Assembly (NCBI RefSeq): GCF_030816855.1
Contig: NZ_JAUSYK010000001.1
Coordinates: forward strand, 1,426,001 to 1,490,000
DNA from: Arthrobacter sp. B3I4
GTDB taxonomy: Bacteria > Actinomycetota > Actinomycetes > Actinomycetales > Micrococcaceae
Direction of reading: 5' to 3'
DNA: 64,000 nt
Shown: positions 9,414 through 18,040 of the stretch, piece after piece
How the letters are laid out: every line of letters begins with the position of its first letter
Position numbering within the stretch: the first letter of the stretch is position 1
Program-made: the position numbers and the translations under genes
Notes under the pieces: model-generated
The model's database searches: none
Told to the model about the DNA's origin: nothing
What the model saw: the letters and a program-made list of their open reading frames with translations, nothing else

Positions 9414-10217
9414 GTGAACCGAGCATCCTTGGATAAGCGTCCGGACGAAGTAGCGACGATGTTTGACGACGTCGCCCCCAAATACGACGTCGTCAATGAT
9501 GTCCTGTCGATGGGGCAGACGCGGCGCTGGCGCCGGATTGTCGTGGAGGCCATGGATGTGAAGGCCGGACAGCGCGTGCTCGACCTGGCTGCCGGGACCG
9601 GAACCTCGAGTGAGCCGTACGCCGACGCCGGGATCGACGTCGTCGCCTGCGACTTCTCGCTGGGCATGCTGAAAGTCGGCAAGCGCCGCCGTCCCGACAT
9701 CAATTTCGTCGCCGGTGACGCCACCCGCCTGCCCTTCGCGGACAACACCTTCGATGCCAGCACCATCTCCTTCGGCCTGCGCAACGTCAACGAGCCCAAG
9801 AAGGCTCTGGCGGAGATGCTGCGGGTTACCAAGCCGGGCGGCAGGCTGGTCATTGCCGAGTTCTCCCAGCCGGTGGTGCCGCTTTGGCGCACCATGTACA
9901 CCGAGTACCTGATGCGCGCACTTCCCGCGATCGCGGTCAAGGTCTCCTCCAACCCCGACGCCTACGTCTACCTCGCCGAATCCATCCGCGCCTGGCCCGA
10001 CCAGGACCACCTCTCGGCCTGGCTGCAGGAAGCAGGCTGGGAAAGCGTGACCTACCGCAACCTCAGCGGCGGCATCGTGGCGGTGCACCGCGCACAAAAG
10101 CCCGGCGCTCCGGCTGCGGGCCCGGCAGCCGGTCCCGCTGCGGGCGCAAAGGCACTGGCGAACCACACCGGCCCCGTGGCCAAACTGCGGCGCAACATCA
10201 CCCGGCCCGAGCGTTAG
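9414..10217 (+). CDS. menG: Demethylmenaquinone methyltransferase
   Basis: This SAM-dependent enzyme adds the final ring methyl group to demethylmenaquinone (UbiE/MenG family). The 267-aa protein has the family start [23 protein letters not shown], the SAM motif [12 protein letters not shown] and the [10 protein letters not shown] signature, then [14 protein letters not shown]. The start is GTG. An Ala/Gly/Pro-rich tail at residues 227-245 extends past the usual end. It is the first gene of an operon with the reductase and the prenyl synthase. Confidence 0.94.
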   Translation: MNRASLDKRPDEVATMFDDVAPKYDVVNDVLSMGQTRRWRRIVVEAMDVKAGQRVLDLAAGTGTSSEPYADAGIDVVACDFSLGMLKVGKRRRPDINFVAGDATRLPFADNTFDASTISFGLRNVNEPKKALAEMLRVTKPGGRLVIAEFSQPVVPLWRTMYTEYLMRALPAIAVKVSSNPDAYVYLAESIRAWPDQDHLSAWLQEAGWESVTYRNLSGGIVAVHRAQKPGAPAAGPAAGPAAGAKALANHTGPVAKLRRNITRPER

Positions 10218-10229
10218 CCACCAGCTGCC

Positions 10230-11570
10230 GTGAAAGTACTGATCGTCGGGGCGGGGCCGGCCGGATCCACCGCCGCGTTCTACCTTGCGCAGGCCGGCCT
10301 TGACGTGACGGTGCTGGAAAAGACCAGCTTTCCCCGGGAAAAGGTCTGCGGTGACGGACTCACACCGCGTGCCGTCCGGGAAATCCAGAAGCTGGGCCTG
10401 CCGCATCCTGAAAGCGACGGCTGGCGGCGGAACAAGGGACTGCGCCTCATTGCCGGCGGCCGCACCATCGAACTGCCCTGGCCCGAGGTCTCCGACTTCC
10501 CGCAGTACGGCCTGATCCGGACGCGCCTCGGTTTCGACGAGGAGCTGGCCCGGCATGCCCAGTCCGCGGGCGCCGTCGTCCTGGAACGCCACAGCGTGAC
10601 CGAGGCGCTCCGCTCCGAGAACGGCCGGGTGACCGGCGTCCGCGCCGCGCTGCTGGACGACGCCGGGCGCAAGACCGGCGAGACCCGCGACTTCGACGCC
10701 GACGTCGTCCTTGCCGCCGACGGGAACTCCTCCCGCACGGCCGTGTCGCTCGGCATCCAGAAACGCGACGACCGGCCGCTGGGCGTGGCCGTGCGCACCT
10801 ACTTCACCAGCCCCCGGCACGACGACGACTGGATGGAAGGCTGGCTGGAGCTTTCCGGCCGCGACGGCAAACTGCTGCCCGGCTACGGCTGGATCTTCGG
10901 CGTGGGCGACGGCACCTCCAACGTAGGCCTTGGCATCCTGAACTCCTCCAAGGAATTCGGCAAGCTGGACTATAAGCAGGTCCTGCGCGAATGGACCGCA
11001 GCCATGCCCGCGGACTGGGGCTTCACCCCGGAAAACCAGGTCGGTGAGATCCGCGGCGCCGCGCTGCCGATGGGCTTCAACCGCACCCCTCACTACGCGC
11101 CGGGACTGCTGCTGCTCGGTGACGCCGGAGGCATGGTGTCCCCGTTCAACGGCGAGGGCATCTCCTACGCCATGGAGTCCGCCCGGTTCGCAGCCGAGTT
11201 CATCATCGACGCTTCGTCCCGTTCCGCTTCCGCCGGCTGGGGCGTTTCCGAAGCCGACGCGCGGCTCGCGGGCTACGCGGACTATGTGCGGGAGCAGTGG
11301 GGCTCGCATTTCACCCTGGGCCGCGCCTTCGCCGCGGTGATCGGCAAGCCCGCGGTGATGAAACTGGCGCTTCGAACGGGCATGCCCCTTCCGGTGCTGA
11401 TGAAGTTCGTCGTCCGCTTGCTGGCCAACCTGACAGACCCCTCGGCCAAGGGGATCGAGGACCGGATGATCAGGGTGCTGGAAGCCCTCGTCCCGGCAAC
11501 CTCCAATACCGGGGCCGTACCAGACTCAAATCCGCGGATTCCGCAACAAAAAGTTAGGGTTAACCCGTGA
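10230..11570 (+). CDS. Geranylgeranyl reductase-family FAD oxidoreductase (MenJ-like)
   Basis: The 446-aa flavoprotein opens with a dinucleotide-binding motif (GAGPAGSTAAFYLAQAG, residues 7-23) and has the second FAD motif GDAGGMVSPFNGEGISYAMES. This family reduces isoprenoid double bonds. In mycobacteria the homologue MenJ saturates one isoprene unit of menaquinone. Its place between menG and the polyprenyl synthase supports that role here and predicts dihydrogenated menaquinones. It starts at GTG 12 nt after menG, and its TGA overlaps the next GTG. Confidence 0.88.
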   Translation: MKVLIVGAGPAGSTAAFYLAQAGLDVTVLEKTSFPREKVCGDGLTPRAVREIQKLGLPHPESDGWRRNKGLRLIAGGRTIELPWPEVSDFPQYGLIRTRLGFDEELARHAQSAGAVVLERHSVTEALRSENGRVTGVRAALLDDAGRKTGETRDFDADVVLAADGNSSRTAVSLGIQKRDDRPLGVAVRTYFTSPRHDDDWMEGWLELSGRDGKLLPGYGWIFGVGDGTSNVGLGILNSSKEFGKLDYKQVLREWTAAMPADWGFTPENQVGEIRGAALPMGFNRTPHYAPGLLLLGDAGGMVSPFNGEGISYAMESARFAAEFIIDASSRSASAGWGVSEADARLAGYADYVREQWGSHFTLGRAFAAVIGKPAVMKLALRTGMPLPVLMKFVVRLLANLTDPSAKGIEDRMIRVLEALVPATSNTGAVPDSNPRIPQQKVRVNP

Positions 11571-12667
11571 CCAACTCTGCAGACCAAAGCTGGACGCACG
11601 CCGGACACGGCCTGCCGGGCGCTGAACCTGACCTCAACACCACCGCAATCGCCACCGGCCTCCAGCTGCCGGCCGGTTTCGCGGCCATCGCGGGCGACCC
11701 GGAACTCGGCCCTGCCATCACCACGAACCTGGCCCGGGTGGAGAAGAAGCTGCGCGAAGCCATCGCCAACTCTGATCCGCTGGCTGACGCAACATCACGG
11801 CACCTCGTCGAGGCCGGCGGCAAGCGTATCCGGCCGCTGCTGACCCTGCTCTGCGCTCACCTTGGCGACGCGTCGCTGCCGGCAGTGGTGCAGGCCGCCG
11901 TCGTCGTTGAACTGACCCACCTGGCCACGCTCTACCACGATGACGTGATGGACTCCGCCCCGTTCCGCCGCGGCGCCCCGACGGCGCACGAGGTGTGGGG
12001 CAACTCGGTGGCCGTGCTGACCGGCGACCTCATCTTTGCCCGCGCCTCCATCCTGGTCTCCGAGCTCGGTTCCCGAGCGCTGGGCATCCAGGCCCGCACC
12101 TTCGAGCGGCTCTGCCTGGGCCAGTTGCATGAGACCGTAGGCCCGCGGCCCGACGAGGATCCGGTGGAGCACTACCTCTCAGTCATCGCGGACAAGACCG
12201 GCTCGCTGGTGGCGGCGTCCGGCCAGCTCGGCGCGATCTTCTCCGGTGCCGATGAATCCTACGAGGCGCTCCTGGTGGAGTACGGCGAAAAGGTCGGCGT
12301 CGCGTTCCAGCTCGCCGACGACGTCATCGACGTCACCGGCGTCAAGGTCAAGTCCGGCAAATCGCCCGGCACCGACCTGCGTGAGGGCGTGCCGACCCTG
12401 CCGGTGCTGCTGCTGCGCAAGGCCGCGTTGGCTGGCGATCAGTCGGCAGTGCAGCTGTTGACGCTGATCGACGGCGATCTCAGCTCGGACGAAGCGCTCG
12501 CGGCCGCCGTAGCCGGACTGCGCGAACACCCGGTCACCGCGGAGTCCTGGACCGTGGCCCGCGCCTGGGCCGCTGACGCCGTCGCCGCACTCGCGCCCCT
12601 GCCCGAGGGAGTGGTCAAGGATTCGCTGACCAGCTTCGCGCACGCCGTGGTGGACCGCAGCAGCTAG
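11567..12667 (+). CDS. Long-chain polyprenyl diphosphate synthase
   Basis: This 366-aa trans-isoprenyl synthase probably makes the menaquinone side chain. The first Asp-rich motif is YHDDVMDSAPFRRG (D125, D126, D129) and the second is LADDVIDVTG (D251, D252, D255). The residue five places before the first motif is Ala, not a bulky aromatic, which in this family allows long products (C30-C45). The exact chain length is not readable. The GTG start overlaps the reductase stop by 4 nt. A terminator-like hairpin follows. Confidence 0.9.
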   Translation: MTNSADQSWTHAGHGLPGAEPDLNTTAIATGLQLPAGFAAIAGDPELGPAITTNLARVEKKLREAIANSDPLADATSRHLVEAGGKRIRPLLTLLCAHLGDASLPAVVQAAVVVELTHLATLYHDDVMDSAPFRRGAPTAHEVWGNSVAVLTGDLIFARASILVSELGSRALGIQARTFERLCLGQLHETVGPRPDEDPVEHYLSVIADKTGSLVAASGQLGAIFSGADESYEALLVEYGEKVGVAFQLADDVIDVTGVKVKSGKSPGTDLREGVPTLPVLLLRKAALAGDQSAVQLLTLIDGDLSSDEALAAAVAGLREHPVTAESWTVARAWAADAVAALAPLPEGVVKDSLTSFAHAVVDRSS

Positions 12668-12726
12668 GTTTCCGCGCGGGCGGCCCGGTTCTGGGGCTAC
12701 GTGCGCCGGCCCCGTTCTTAAACGGT

Positions 12727-12783
12727 ATGGCCCCGGTCCTTCACAACGTTTCGAGTCGACCGTTGTGCGGGGGCCGGGGCCAT
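12727..12783 (+). terminator. Terminator-like hairpin after the menaquinone operon
   Basis: ATGGCCCCGG...CACAACG (12727-12748) pairs with CGTTGTG...CCGGGGCCAT (12761-12783). Only a short T-run (TTTCT) follows, so it is a GC-rich terminator of moderate quality. Confidence 0.65.
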
Positions 12784-13024
12784 TTCTCCGTTCGCATCAG
12801 ATTCACCGGAGGCATTTAGTGAACCCGTGAACCAGCATATGACAGGTGTGTCATGCTGTCTAGAGATTCTGTAAATCTGCTGTCATGAACTTAGCCAGTG
12901 CGGAACCCAGACCATCACCGCCCCGGCTATTGCCCGGCGCTGCCGCGCCTTGACGTTCGCGTGCCGTGGCCACCGTCAATATGCTGGATGGGTTGGAAGA
13001 GCTGATCATCAGAAAGGCGTGACC
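12784..13024 (+). promoter_or_regulatory. Intergenic region with operator-like inverted repeat
   Basis: No gene is visible between the terminator and the next start. An imperfect inverted repeat, CAGCATATGACA-GGTG-TGTCATGCTG, lies at 12833-12858 with a 2-nt bulge and could be a regulator site for the downstream acidic protein. The GAAAGG ribosome site at about 13011 belongs to that gene. Confidence 0.4.
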
Positions 13025-13426
13025 ATGAGTGAAGAGAACCTTCCGGACGAAGAACTTGAGGTTGTCCAGGACGACGACACCCTGCTGGACCAGACCCCGG
13101 GCGGCGCGTCGTCCCTGGAGCTGGACCCGGTTTTTGGGAAGCCGGACAGCTATCCGGGGGCCGCTGAAAACAACCCGGACCGGTGGCAGGAGGATCCGCT
13201 GCTGCAGGAGGAAGCCGTTTCGGGAGAGGAAGAGGACTTCCTCAGCGAACAGACCCTGCGGGATGAAACGCAGGCAACGACGGCGGTGCCCACCATCGGT
13301 GAGGCGGCCGCCGACGTCGACTTCGGCGAAATGCCTCCGGGCGAGGAAGCGGACGCCAGCGATGACCCCTCGAACTTCGGCGGGGCTCCGCTCAGCCAGT
13401 TCGACCCCGACGATCTCGAAGACTGA
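13025..13426 (+). CDS. Highly acidic small protein of unknown function
   Basis: The 133-aa product starts at ATG 13025 behind a GAAAGG ribosome site. It is very rich in Asp/Glu (for example EELEVVQDDDTLLDQT, SGEEEDFLSEQ, and the end FDPDDLED) and contains almost no Lys or Arg. It has no signal peptide, membrane segment or recognisable domain, and looks mostly disordered. It is flanked by strong hairpins on both sides, so it is probably its own transcription unit. Such acidic proteins occur across actinobacteria without assigned function, and I do not recognise this one. Confidence 0.75.
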   Translation: MSEENLPDEELEVVQDDDTLLDQTPGGASSLELDPVFGKPDSYPGAAENNPDRWQEDPLLQEEAVSGEEEDFLSEQTLRDETQATTAVPTIGEAAADVDFGEMPPGEEADASDDPSNFGGAPLSQFDPDDLED

Positions 13427-13437
13427 CTTTAGCGGGT

Positions 13438-13477
13438 GCTGCCGTGCCGGAGCGGATGCCCGCTCCGGCACGGCAGC
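13438..13477. terminator. Strong bidirectional hairpin terminator
   Basis: A perfect 18-bp stem (GCTGCCGTGCCGGAGCGG) with a 4-nt loop lies between convergent genes, 11 nt after the acidic-protein stop and 17 nt from the stop of the minus-strand gene. Confidence 0.75.
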
Positions 13478-13494
13478 AGTAGAACCGGGGCTCT

Positions 13495-13923
13495 TTAGTC
13501 CTCGTCCTCGTCGTTGAAAGCCCACTCGAACATGTCGAAGACGAACTCCGAGAAGGTGCCTTCCTCGCTCTTCCACTGGCCGCGGGCGTTGTTCCGGCGG
13601 TACACGATGGGATCGGGGATGCTGAGGTCGCCCACCCGGAAGCCCCAGGTGAACTGCTCCTCCTCGTCCTCGAGGAACATCAGGAAGCCTTCGTCGTCGA
13701 CTTCAAGCTCCTCCGGGTCCCAGAAGTAGTGGTAGGCCTCCATGAGGTCCTCGCAGCCACCGAGGGCCAGGTAGAACTCCCGCAGGACCAACGGGATCTG
13801 GAACTGGTGCTCGGCGAGGGCCTCATCCAGGTCGCCGGCCGGGAGCCCGTCCTCTTCCTGCCATTCGTCTTCGAGATACTTCGGAACAAGCGCGCGGAAC
13901 TTCTCGAGGAACATGTCAGTCAT
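13495..13923 (-). CDS. SMI1/KNR4 (SUKH)-like protein
   Basis: This 142-aa acidic protein starts MTDMFLEKFRALVPKYL. The core IPLVLREFYLALGGCEDLMEAYHYFWDPEEL followed by GFLMFLEDEEEQFTWGFRV resembles the SUKH fold: a short helix with a G turn, then a strand-rich part with hydrophobic and tryptophan positions. SUKH members include immunity proteins of toxin systems and cell-wall regulators. No toxin gene is adjacent, so an immunity role is not supported here. The assignment is by pattern only. It lies 14 nt downstream of the TRIC channel gene on the same strand and is probably cotranscribed. Confidence 0.7.
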   Translation of the reverse strand: MTDMFLEKFRALVPKYLEDEWQEEDGLPAGDLDEALAEHQFQIPLVLREFYLALGGCEDLMEAYHYFWDPEELEVDDEGFLMFLEDEEEQFTWGFRVGDLSIPDPIVYRRNNARGQWKSEEGTFSEFVFDMFEWAFNDEDED

Positions 13924-13937
13924 GGGTCTTATCCTAG

Positions 13938-14609
13938 CTAATCCTTGGGTCCGCTTTCGGCGCTGCCTAGGCCCAGGCGGTGCCAGCCGCGGACGGCCAG
14001 CGGCACCTGCCAGTGGCGCCGCCAGGCTGTGACCCGGAAGGCGAAAACCAGGGCCGCCACAGCACTGGCGGTGAACGCGTTGAACGCCCCCGTAACGGAC
14101 AGTGCCACCGTCAGCACGGCCCCGGCAAACGCCGGCAGGGCGTAAAGGTCCTTGGGGTCGAAAAGCTGCGGCACCTCGTTGGCGGTGACGTCGCGGAGCA
14201 GTCCGCCGCCCACCGCCGTCGTCACACCCAGGAGCAGCGCGGCCACCGGATGCATGCCCGCGGCAAGGGCCTTCAGGCTGCCGGTGATGCAGAACAGGGC
14301 CAGGCCGCCGGCGTCGAACAGGACCAGCAGCGAGGTGAAGCGCTGGACACTGGAGAACAGGAAGTACACCAGTACCGCGGCCAGCAGCGGGGGAGCGAGG
14401 TACGCCGGGTTGGTGAAGGCGGCCGGCGGGCCTGAGTTGATGATGATGTCGCGGATGACGCCGCCGCCCAGGCTTACCAGTGAGGCCAGCAGCAGGGAAC
14501 CGACGATGTCGAACTGCTTCCGTGCCGCGAGCAGCGAACCGGACACCGCGAAGAAGAAGACGCCGGCCAGATCCAGCCAGACCAGAACGAGGCTGAGGGA
14601 GAAGGTCAT
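13938..14609 (-). CDS. TRIC-type trimeric cation channel family protein (UPF0126)
   Basis: This 223-aa membrane protein has about seven hydrophobic segments in two related halves. The two conserved glycine-rich motifs are SLGGGVIRDIIIN and AVGGGLLRDVTANEVP, one in each half, as in bacterial TRIC/YicG proteins that form K+-permeable trimeric channels. Its physiological role in bacteria is unsettled. It heads a probable two-gene unit with the SUKH-like gene. Confidence 0.88.
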   Translation of the reverse strand: MTFSLSLVLVWLDLAGVFFFAVSGSLLAARKQFDIVGSLLLASLVSLGGGVIRDIIINSGPPAAFTNPAYLAPPLLAAVLVYFLFSSVQRFTSLLVLFDAGGLALFCITGSLKALAAGMHPVAALLLGVTTAVGGGLLRDVTANEVPQLFDPKDLYALPAFAGAVLTVALSVTGAFNAFTASAVAALVFAFRVTAWRRHWQVPLAVRGWHRLGLGSAESGPKD

Positions 14610-14815
14610 GGGCGTTCCGGTCCGTAGCAGGGGAGGGATGGGGCGGAACCAAGGTTACGCTAAGCGCTGCCAGCGTCCCGTGTTCCAGCAACGGGGGTCA
14701 CTTACAGCCCGTGGCAACCGCTCTGCGGGACCAAACGACGCGGCCGGCGGCAGTCGCCGTCGTCCTTGCCACCGGGGCCACCGGCCGACGATCATCGTTC
14801 CGGGAGGTCGGATCC

Positions 14816-15982
14816 ATGGAAGTCATCAACAGCCGGCTCATGAACTGGGCATCCATCCTGGATGACGAGACGCGCCGGCAGGCGCTGGCCACGGCCGCGC
14901 TGCCCATCATCTACCCGCACCTTGCGCTGATGCCGGACGCCCATCTGGGCAAGGGGGCCACGGTGGGATCGGTGATCCCCACGGTGGGCGCAATCATCCC
15001 GGCGGCCGTGGGCGTGGACATTGGCTGCGGCATGATCGCCGTGCGCACCCAGTATCTTCTCAAGGACCTGCCCAAGGGCCTGAAACGGCTGCGGGAGGGC
15101 ATCGAGCGTGCCGTTCCCTTATCCGCCGGCCACGCCAACCGCCGGGTCCTGGCCACCGCCGTTCCCCGACTAGCCGAGCTGCGGACCATGGCGGCCAGGG
15201 CGGGTTTTGACCCCGGGCAGTATGCGCCGAAGTGGGAGCTTCAGCTCGGATCGCTGGGCTCGGGCAACCACTTCATTGAGGTTTGCGCGGACGAGGACGC
15301 CGCGGTGTGGCTGTTCCTGCACTCGGGTTCCCGCGGGGTGGGGAACAAGATCGCGCAGCGCCACATTGCCGTTGCGCGCGACCTGGCCCTGCACCGGAAG
15401 ATGGTCCTGCCAGACCGGGACCTGGCCTACCTGGAGGAAGGGACCCCCGAATTCCAGCGCTACATCCGGGAGCTCCGCTGGGCCCAGCATTTCGCCCTCT
15501 TGAACCGTGAAGAAATGATGGACCGGGTGGTGGAGCAGTTCGAGGCCTGGGTGGGCGGCACCGTGCGGGAGCTGGAACGGATCAACTGCCATCACAACTT
15601 CACCGCGCAGGAAACGCACTACGGCAAGTCCGTGTGGGTCTCACGCAAGGGCGCCATCAGGGCCCGGGCCGGGGAGCTTGGTTTGATTCCCGGCTCCATG
15701 GGCACGGCGTCCTATGTCGTCGTCGGGCTGGGAAACCGCGCGTCGCTGAATTCGTCGCCGCACGGTGCCGGCAGGGAGTACTCCCGAACCGCCGCCCGGA
15801 AGAGGTTCTCGCTCGCCCAGCTGAAGGCCGCCATGGAAGGCATTGAATTTCGGGCGCGGGAGGCCTTCATCGATGAGATCCCCGCGGCATACAAGCCCAT
15901 CGACCAGGTAATGAGGGATTCGGCGGACCTGGTCAGGGTCCGGCACAAGCTCCGGCAGTTGGTCAACGTTAAGGGCGACTAA
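14816..15982 (+). CDS. rtcB: RtcB-family RNA ligase
   Basis: RtcB joins 3'-phosphate (or 2',3'-cyclic phosphate) RNA ends to 5'-OH ends using GTP and Mn2+. All expected ligands are seen: VGVDIGCGM (D68, C71), GSGNHFIEVC (H152), LHSGSRGVGN (H169), NCHHN (H259/H260) and the guanylated-histidine motif SSPHGAGR (H316). At 388 aa it fits the shorter E. coli-type group. ATG 14816 has GGGAGG 7 nt upstream. No archease or RtcA gene and no RtcR-type regulator is adjacent, so it appears to be free-standing and of unknown target RNA. A palindromic repeat element follows the gene. Confidence 0.93.
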   Translation: MEVINSRLMNWASILDDETRRQALATAALPIIYPHLALMPDAHLGKGATVGSVIPTVGAIIPAAVGVDIGCGMIAVRTQYLLKDLPKGLKRLREGIERAVPLSAGHANRRVLATAVPRLAELRTMAARAGFDPGQYAPKWELQLGSLGSGNHFIEVCADEDAAVWLFLHSGSRGVGNKIAQRHIAVARDLALHRKMVLPDRDLAYLEEGTPEFQRYIRELRWAQHFALLNREEMMDRVVEQFEAWVGGTVRELERINCHHNFTAQETHYGKSVWVSRKGAIRARAGELGLIPGSMGTASYVVVGLGNRASLNSSPHGAGREYSRTAARKRFSLAQLKAAMEGIEFRAREAFIDEIPAAYKPIDQVMRDSADLVRVRHKLRQLVNVKGD

Positions 15983-16060
15983 GCCCCGCTGTCGGCGGAG
16001 GCGTGGCCGGCGCTGGTGCTGGCGCTGGATCACCCCACCGCGGCCGCCGCGCCCCCAGCA

Positions 16061-16132
16061 GCGCGGGGTCACTTCCGGCCGGTTAAGCGGGGGTTTATGG
16101 GCCGTAAATGGCCCCGCCTTGCTGTTGTCTGC
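16061..16132 (+). repeat. GGGGTCAC-family hairpin repeat, copy 1
   Basis: Left arm GCGCGGGGTCAC begins at 16061 and the right arm with GGCCCCGCC ends near 16118, followed by TTGCTGTTGTCTGC. It is the most diverged of the four copies in this window. It lies downstream of rtcB in the same orientation. Confidence 0.6.
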
Positions 16133-16206
16133 GGGGGTGCGCAGGCCTACACTCACGGCTACAGGCCGGTAGGCGGCCCATCCATCCCCTTTCCAAGGAG
16201 GCAGCC

Positions 16207-16503
16207 ATGGCGCCAAAATTTGGAGTGCTGGCACTGGTCGAAGCCAAAGCAGGACACGAGCAGGAGGTCTGGGACTTCCTCGACGGCGGCCGCGAAATCG
16301 TGCTCGGCGAACCCGGCACCCGGACCTGGTATGCCTTCCGGGTCAGCGAAGGCACTTTCGGCATTTTCGACACCTTCGACACCGAAGAGGACCGGCAGGC
16401 CCATCTCAACGGCGCCATCCCTGCCGCTCTCGGCCAACATGGGCCGGCGCTACTCGCCAAAGATCCCGACATCAAACTGGTCGAGGTCATTGCTGCCAAG
16501 TAA
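16207..16503 (+). CDS. Small antibiotic-biosynthesis-monooxygenase-fold protein
   Basis: The 98-aa protein has the dimeric alpha/beta-barrel (ABM) pattern: a first strand KFGVLALVEAKAG, helix QEVWDFLDG, then TWYAFRVSEGTFGIFDTFDTEEDRQAHLNG. Members act as quinol monooxygenases, heme degraders or orphan stress proteins, and no specific catalytic residue can be assigned. A perfect AAGGAGG site precedes ATG 16207, predicting strong translation. It is monocistronic and convergent with the cupin gene. Confidence 0.8.
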   Translation: MAPKFGVLALVEAKAGHEQEVWDFLDGGREIVLGEPGTRTWYAFRVSEGTFGIFDTFDTEEDRQAHLNGAIPAALGQHGPALLAKDPDIKLVEVIAAK

Positions 16504-16547
16504 GGGCTGCGACTGCCGGCACCCCGCTGCCCCGGCTGTAACGGTCC

Positions 16548-17040
16548 CTAGTCGAACGGCGGGGGTCCCACGATCTCGATGCCGCCGTTCACGCGGCCGG
16601 ACTCGCGAATCCGGGCAAAGTCCACCAGCCGCGCACCATCATCGCCAGCGCCAAGGGGATCGCTCGCGCCGAAATAGAAGGCCTGCGCGCCGCCGGGAGT
16701 GTGCAGGCACAGCATCCGGGTGCCCTCCTGCAGCACCTTGAACGCGTGGGGAACGCCGCGGGGGGCGATGGCCAATCCGCCCGCGGCGAGGCGGTGCTCG
16801 GCACCGTCCATGTTCAGCAGGATCTCGCCGGCCAGGACGTACAGCGTTTCCTCGGAGCGGGGATGGGTGTGCATGGGGGTAACCTTGTCCCGCGCCATTT
16901 CGTCTTCAAAGAGGAGGAATGATCCTCCTGTATCTTCCTCGGTGGCTTTCCAGGTCTGCACCCCGCCGCCGTAAAACCAGCGGGCTGGGTCCTTCGCCCG
17001 GTTGCCGGACAATTGCGGATATAGCGTTTCTCGTCTCCAT
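16548..17040 (-). pseudogene. Cupin-domain protein, frameshifted near its N-terminus
   Basis: The C-terminal 140 or so residues form a clear cupin, with HTHPRSEETLYVLAGEILLNMDG and VPHAFKVLQEGTRMLCLHTPGG as the metal-binding motifs. The natural start is METRNAISAIVRQPGEGP at ATG 17040, but this is in another frame. Removing one base from the GGG at 16987-16989 (CCC on the coding strand) joins it as QPGEGPARWFYGGGVQTW, giving a normal 163-aa protein. The unshifted frame can only start by running through the operator into the divergent TetR gene. Either a 1-nt insertion has inactivated the gene or the base is a sequencing error. TetR-adjacent cupins are often under that regulator. Confidence 0.75.
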
Positions 17041-17060
17041 GATGGTCGCCTCGATGCCTG

Positions 17061-17100
17061 CCAGTCTTGTTGTGGGACTGCTGTCCCATAACAAGACTGG
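17061..17100. promoter_or_regulatory. 40-bp operator-like palindrome between cupin and TetR genes
   Basis: Arms of 18 nt, CCAGTCTTGTTGTGGGAC and GTCCCATAACAAGACTGG, flank a TGCT spacer with a single mismatch. It lies 20 nt upstream of the cupin start and 15 nt upstream of the TetR start, the expected place for an autoregulatory TetR operator controlling both genes. Confidence 0.8.
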
Positions 17101-17115
17101 TGTACCATAAAGCCC

Positions 17116-17727
17116 ATGTCGAGACCCTACGTGGAGGCCGGGCGCACAGGCCAGAAGCGACGGACGTTGGACGCGCTGGTTGCCGCCGCCCGCCAGCTCG
17201 TTGCGGCAGGCACCTCGCCGACTGTGGACGAGGCCGCGCTCGCCGCAGGAGTGGCACGGAGCACCGCCTACCGGTACTTCCCTGGACAGCGGGAGCTGCT
17301 GGCAGCCGCCCACCCCGAAACCGGGCGCGCGTCGATGCTGCCCGACGATCCCCCTGAGGATGTGGGGGCGCGGCTGGATGCCGTCGTGGTTGAGTTCACC
17401 AAAATGATCGTCGAAACCGAGGCGCAGCAACGGACCATGCTGCGGCTCTCCCTGGAGCTCCCCGACGGCGAAGAGCGCAGTCTGCCGCTCCGGCAGGGCC
17501 GGGCCATCGCCTGGATCGCCGAGGCGCTGGCTCCGCTGCAGAAGCAGATGTCGGAGAAGGAAATCCACCGGCTGGTGCTGGCGATCCGGAGCGCCATAGG
17601 CATCGAATCCCTGGTCTGGCTGACCGATGTGGGCGGCTTGAGCAGGGACGCGGCCGTCGCCTCCATGCGTTGGAGTGCCGGCGCGCTGCTCAGCCAAGCC
17701 CTGTCGGTCGGGGTGTCGAAAAGCTGA
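17116..17727 (+). CDS. TetR-family transcriptional regulator
   Basis: The 203-aa protein has an N-terminal helix-turn-helix (about residues 15-65: LDALVAAARQLVAAG, TVDEAALAAGVARSTAYRYFPGQRELL) typical of TetR repressors and a helical ligand domain without recognisable specificity. It is divergent from the cupin gene, and a near-perfect 40-bp palindrome ends 15 nt before its ATG, so autoregulation and control of the cupin gene are likely. The inducer is unknown. Confidence 0.9.
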   Translation: MSRPYVEAGRTGQKRRTLDALVAAARQLVAAGTSPTVDEAALAAGVARSTAYRYFPGQRELLAAAHPETGRASMLPDDPPEDVGARLDAVVVEFTKMIVETEAQQRTMLRLSLELPDGEERSLPLRQGRAIAWIAEALAPLQKQMSEKEIHRLVLAIRSAIGIESLVWLTDVGGLSRDAAVASMRWSAGALLSQALSVGVSKS

Positions 17728-18040
17728 CCCGGCAAGCCCCCTGGGACCGGAGCGCTCCGACTGACCGCCCACGCCGCCGTCGTGATCCTGCTCACGGACG
17801 TGGGCCTGTTGCCCGGCATCGTAGATAATGGATAGTTGTGAACCGGCGGCTGACCGTCGGAACGCTGGGAATCATGGCGCACCGGCCGGAGTCGGCGGGC
17901 GTCGCGGTCCCTGTCCTGATCAGGACTGGCGACGCGGCGCGCTTAGCCCGTCACCGCCGTCGTACATCAAAACCGCGGACCTCCGCCCGCAAGTTTCGCC
18001 CGCACCACCCAACTGGGAACGACCCCGAAGGAACACAGCC
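17728..18040 (+). promoter_or_regulatory. Intergenic leader upstream of fprA copy 1
   Basis: No gene is supported here. Two perfect palindromes are visible, CGGAGCGCTCCG (17748-17759) and GTCCTGATCAGGAC (17911-17924). A TAGATAAT -10-like word at 17822-17829 could start a long leader of about 200 nt. The GAAGGA ribosome site lies just before GTG 18041. Confidence 0.35.

Noticed and set aside
13495..13923. SUKH-like protein as an immunity protein of a polymorphic toxin
   Set aside because: No toxin gene, secretion domain or array of related immunity genes is near; its neighbours are a channel protein and RtcB.
14816..15982. RtcB as part of an RNA-repair or defence island
   Set aside because: No archease, RtcA, RtcR, toxin or nuclease gene is adjacent; the gene looks free-standing.
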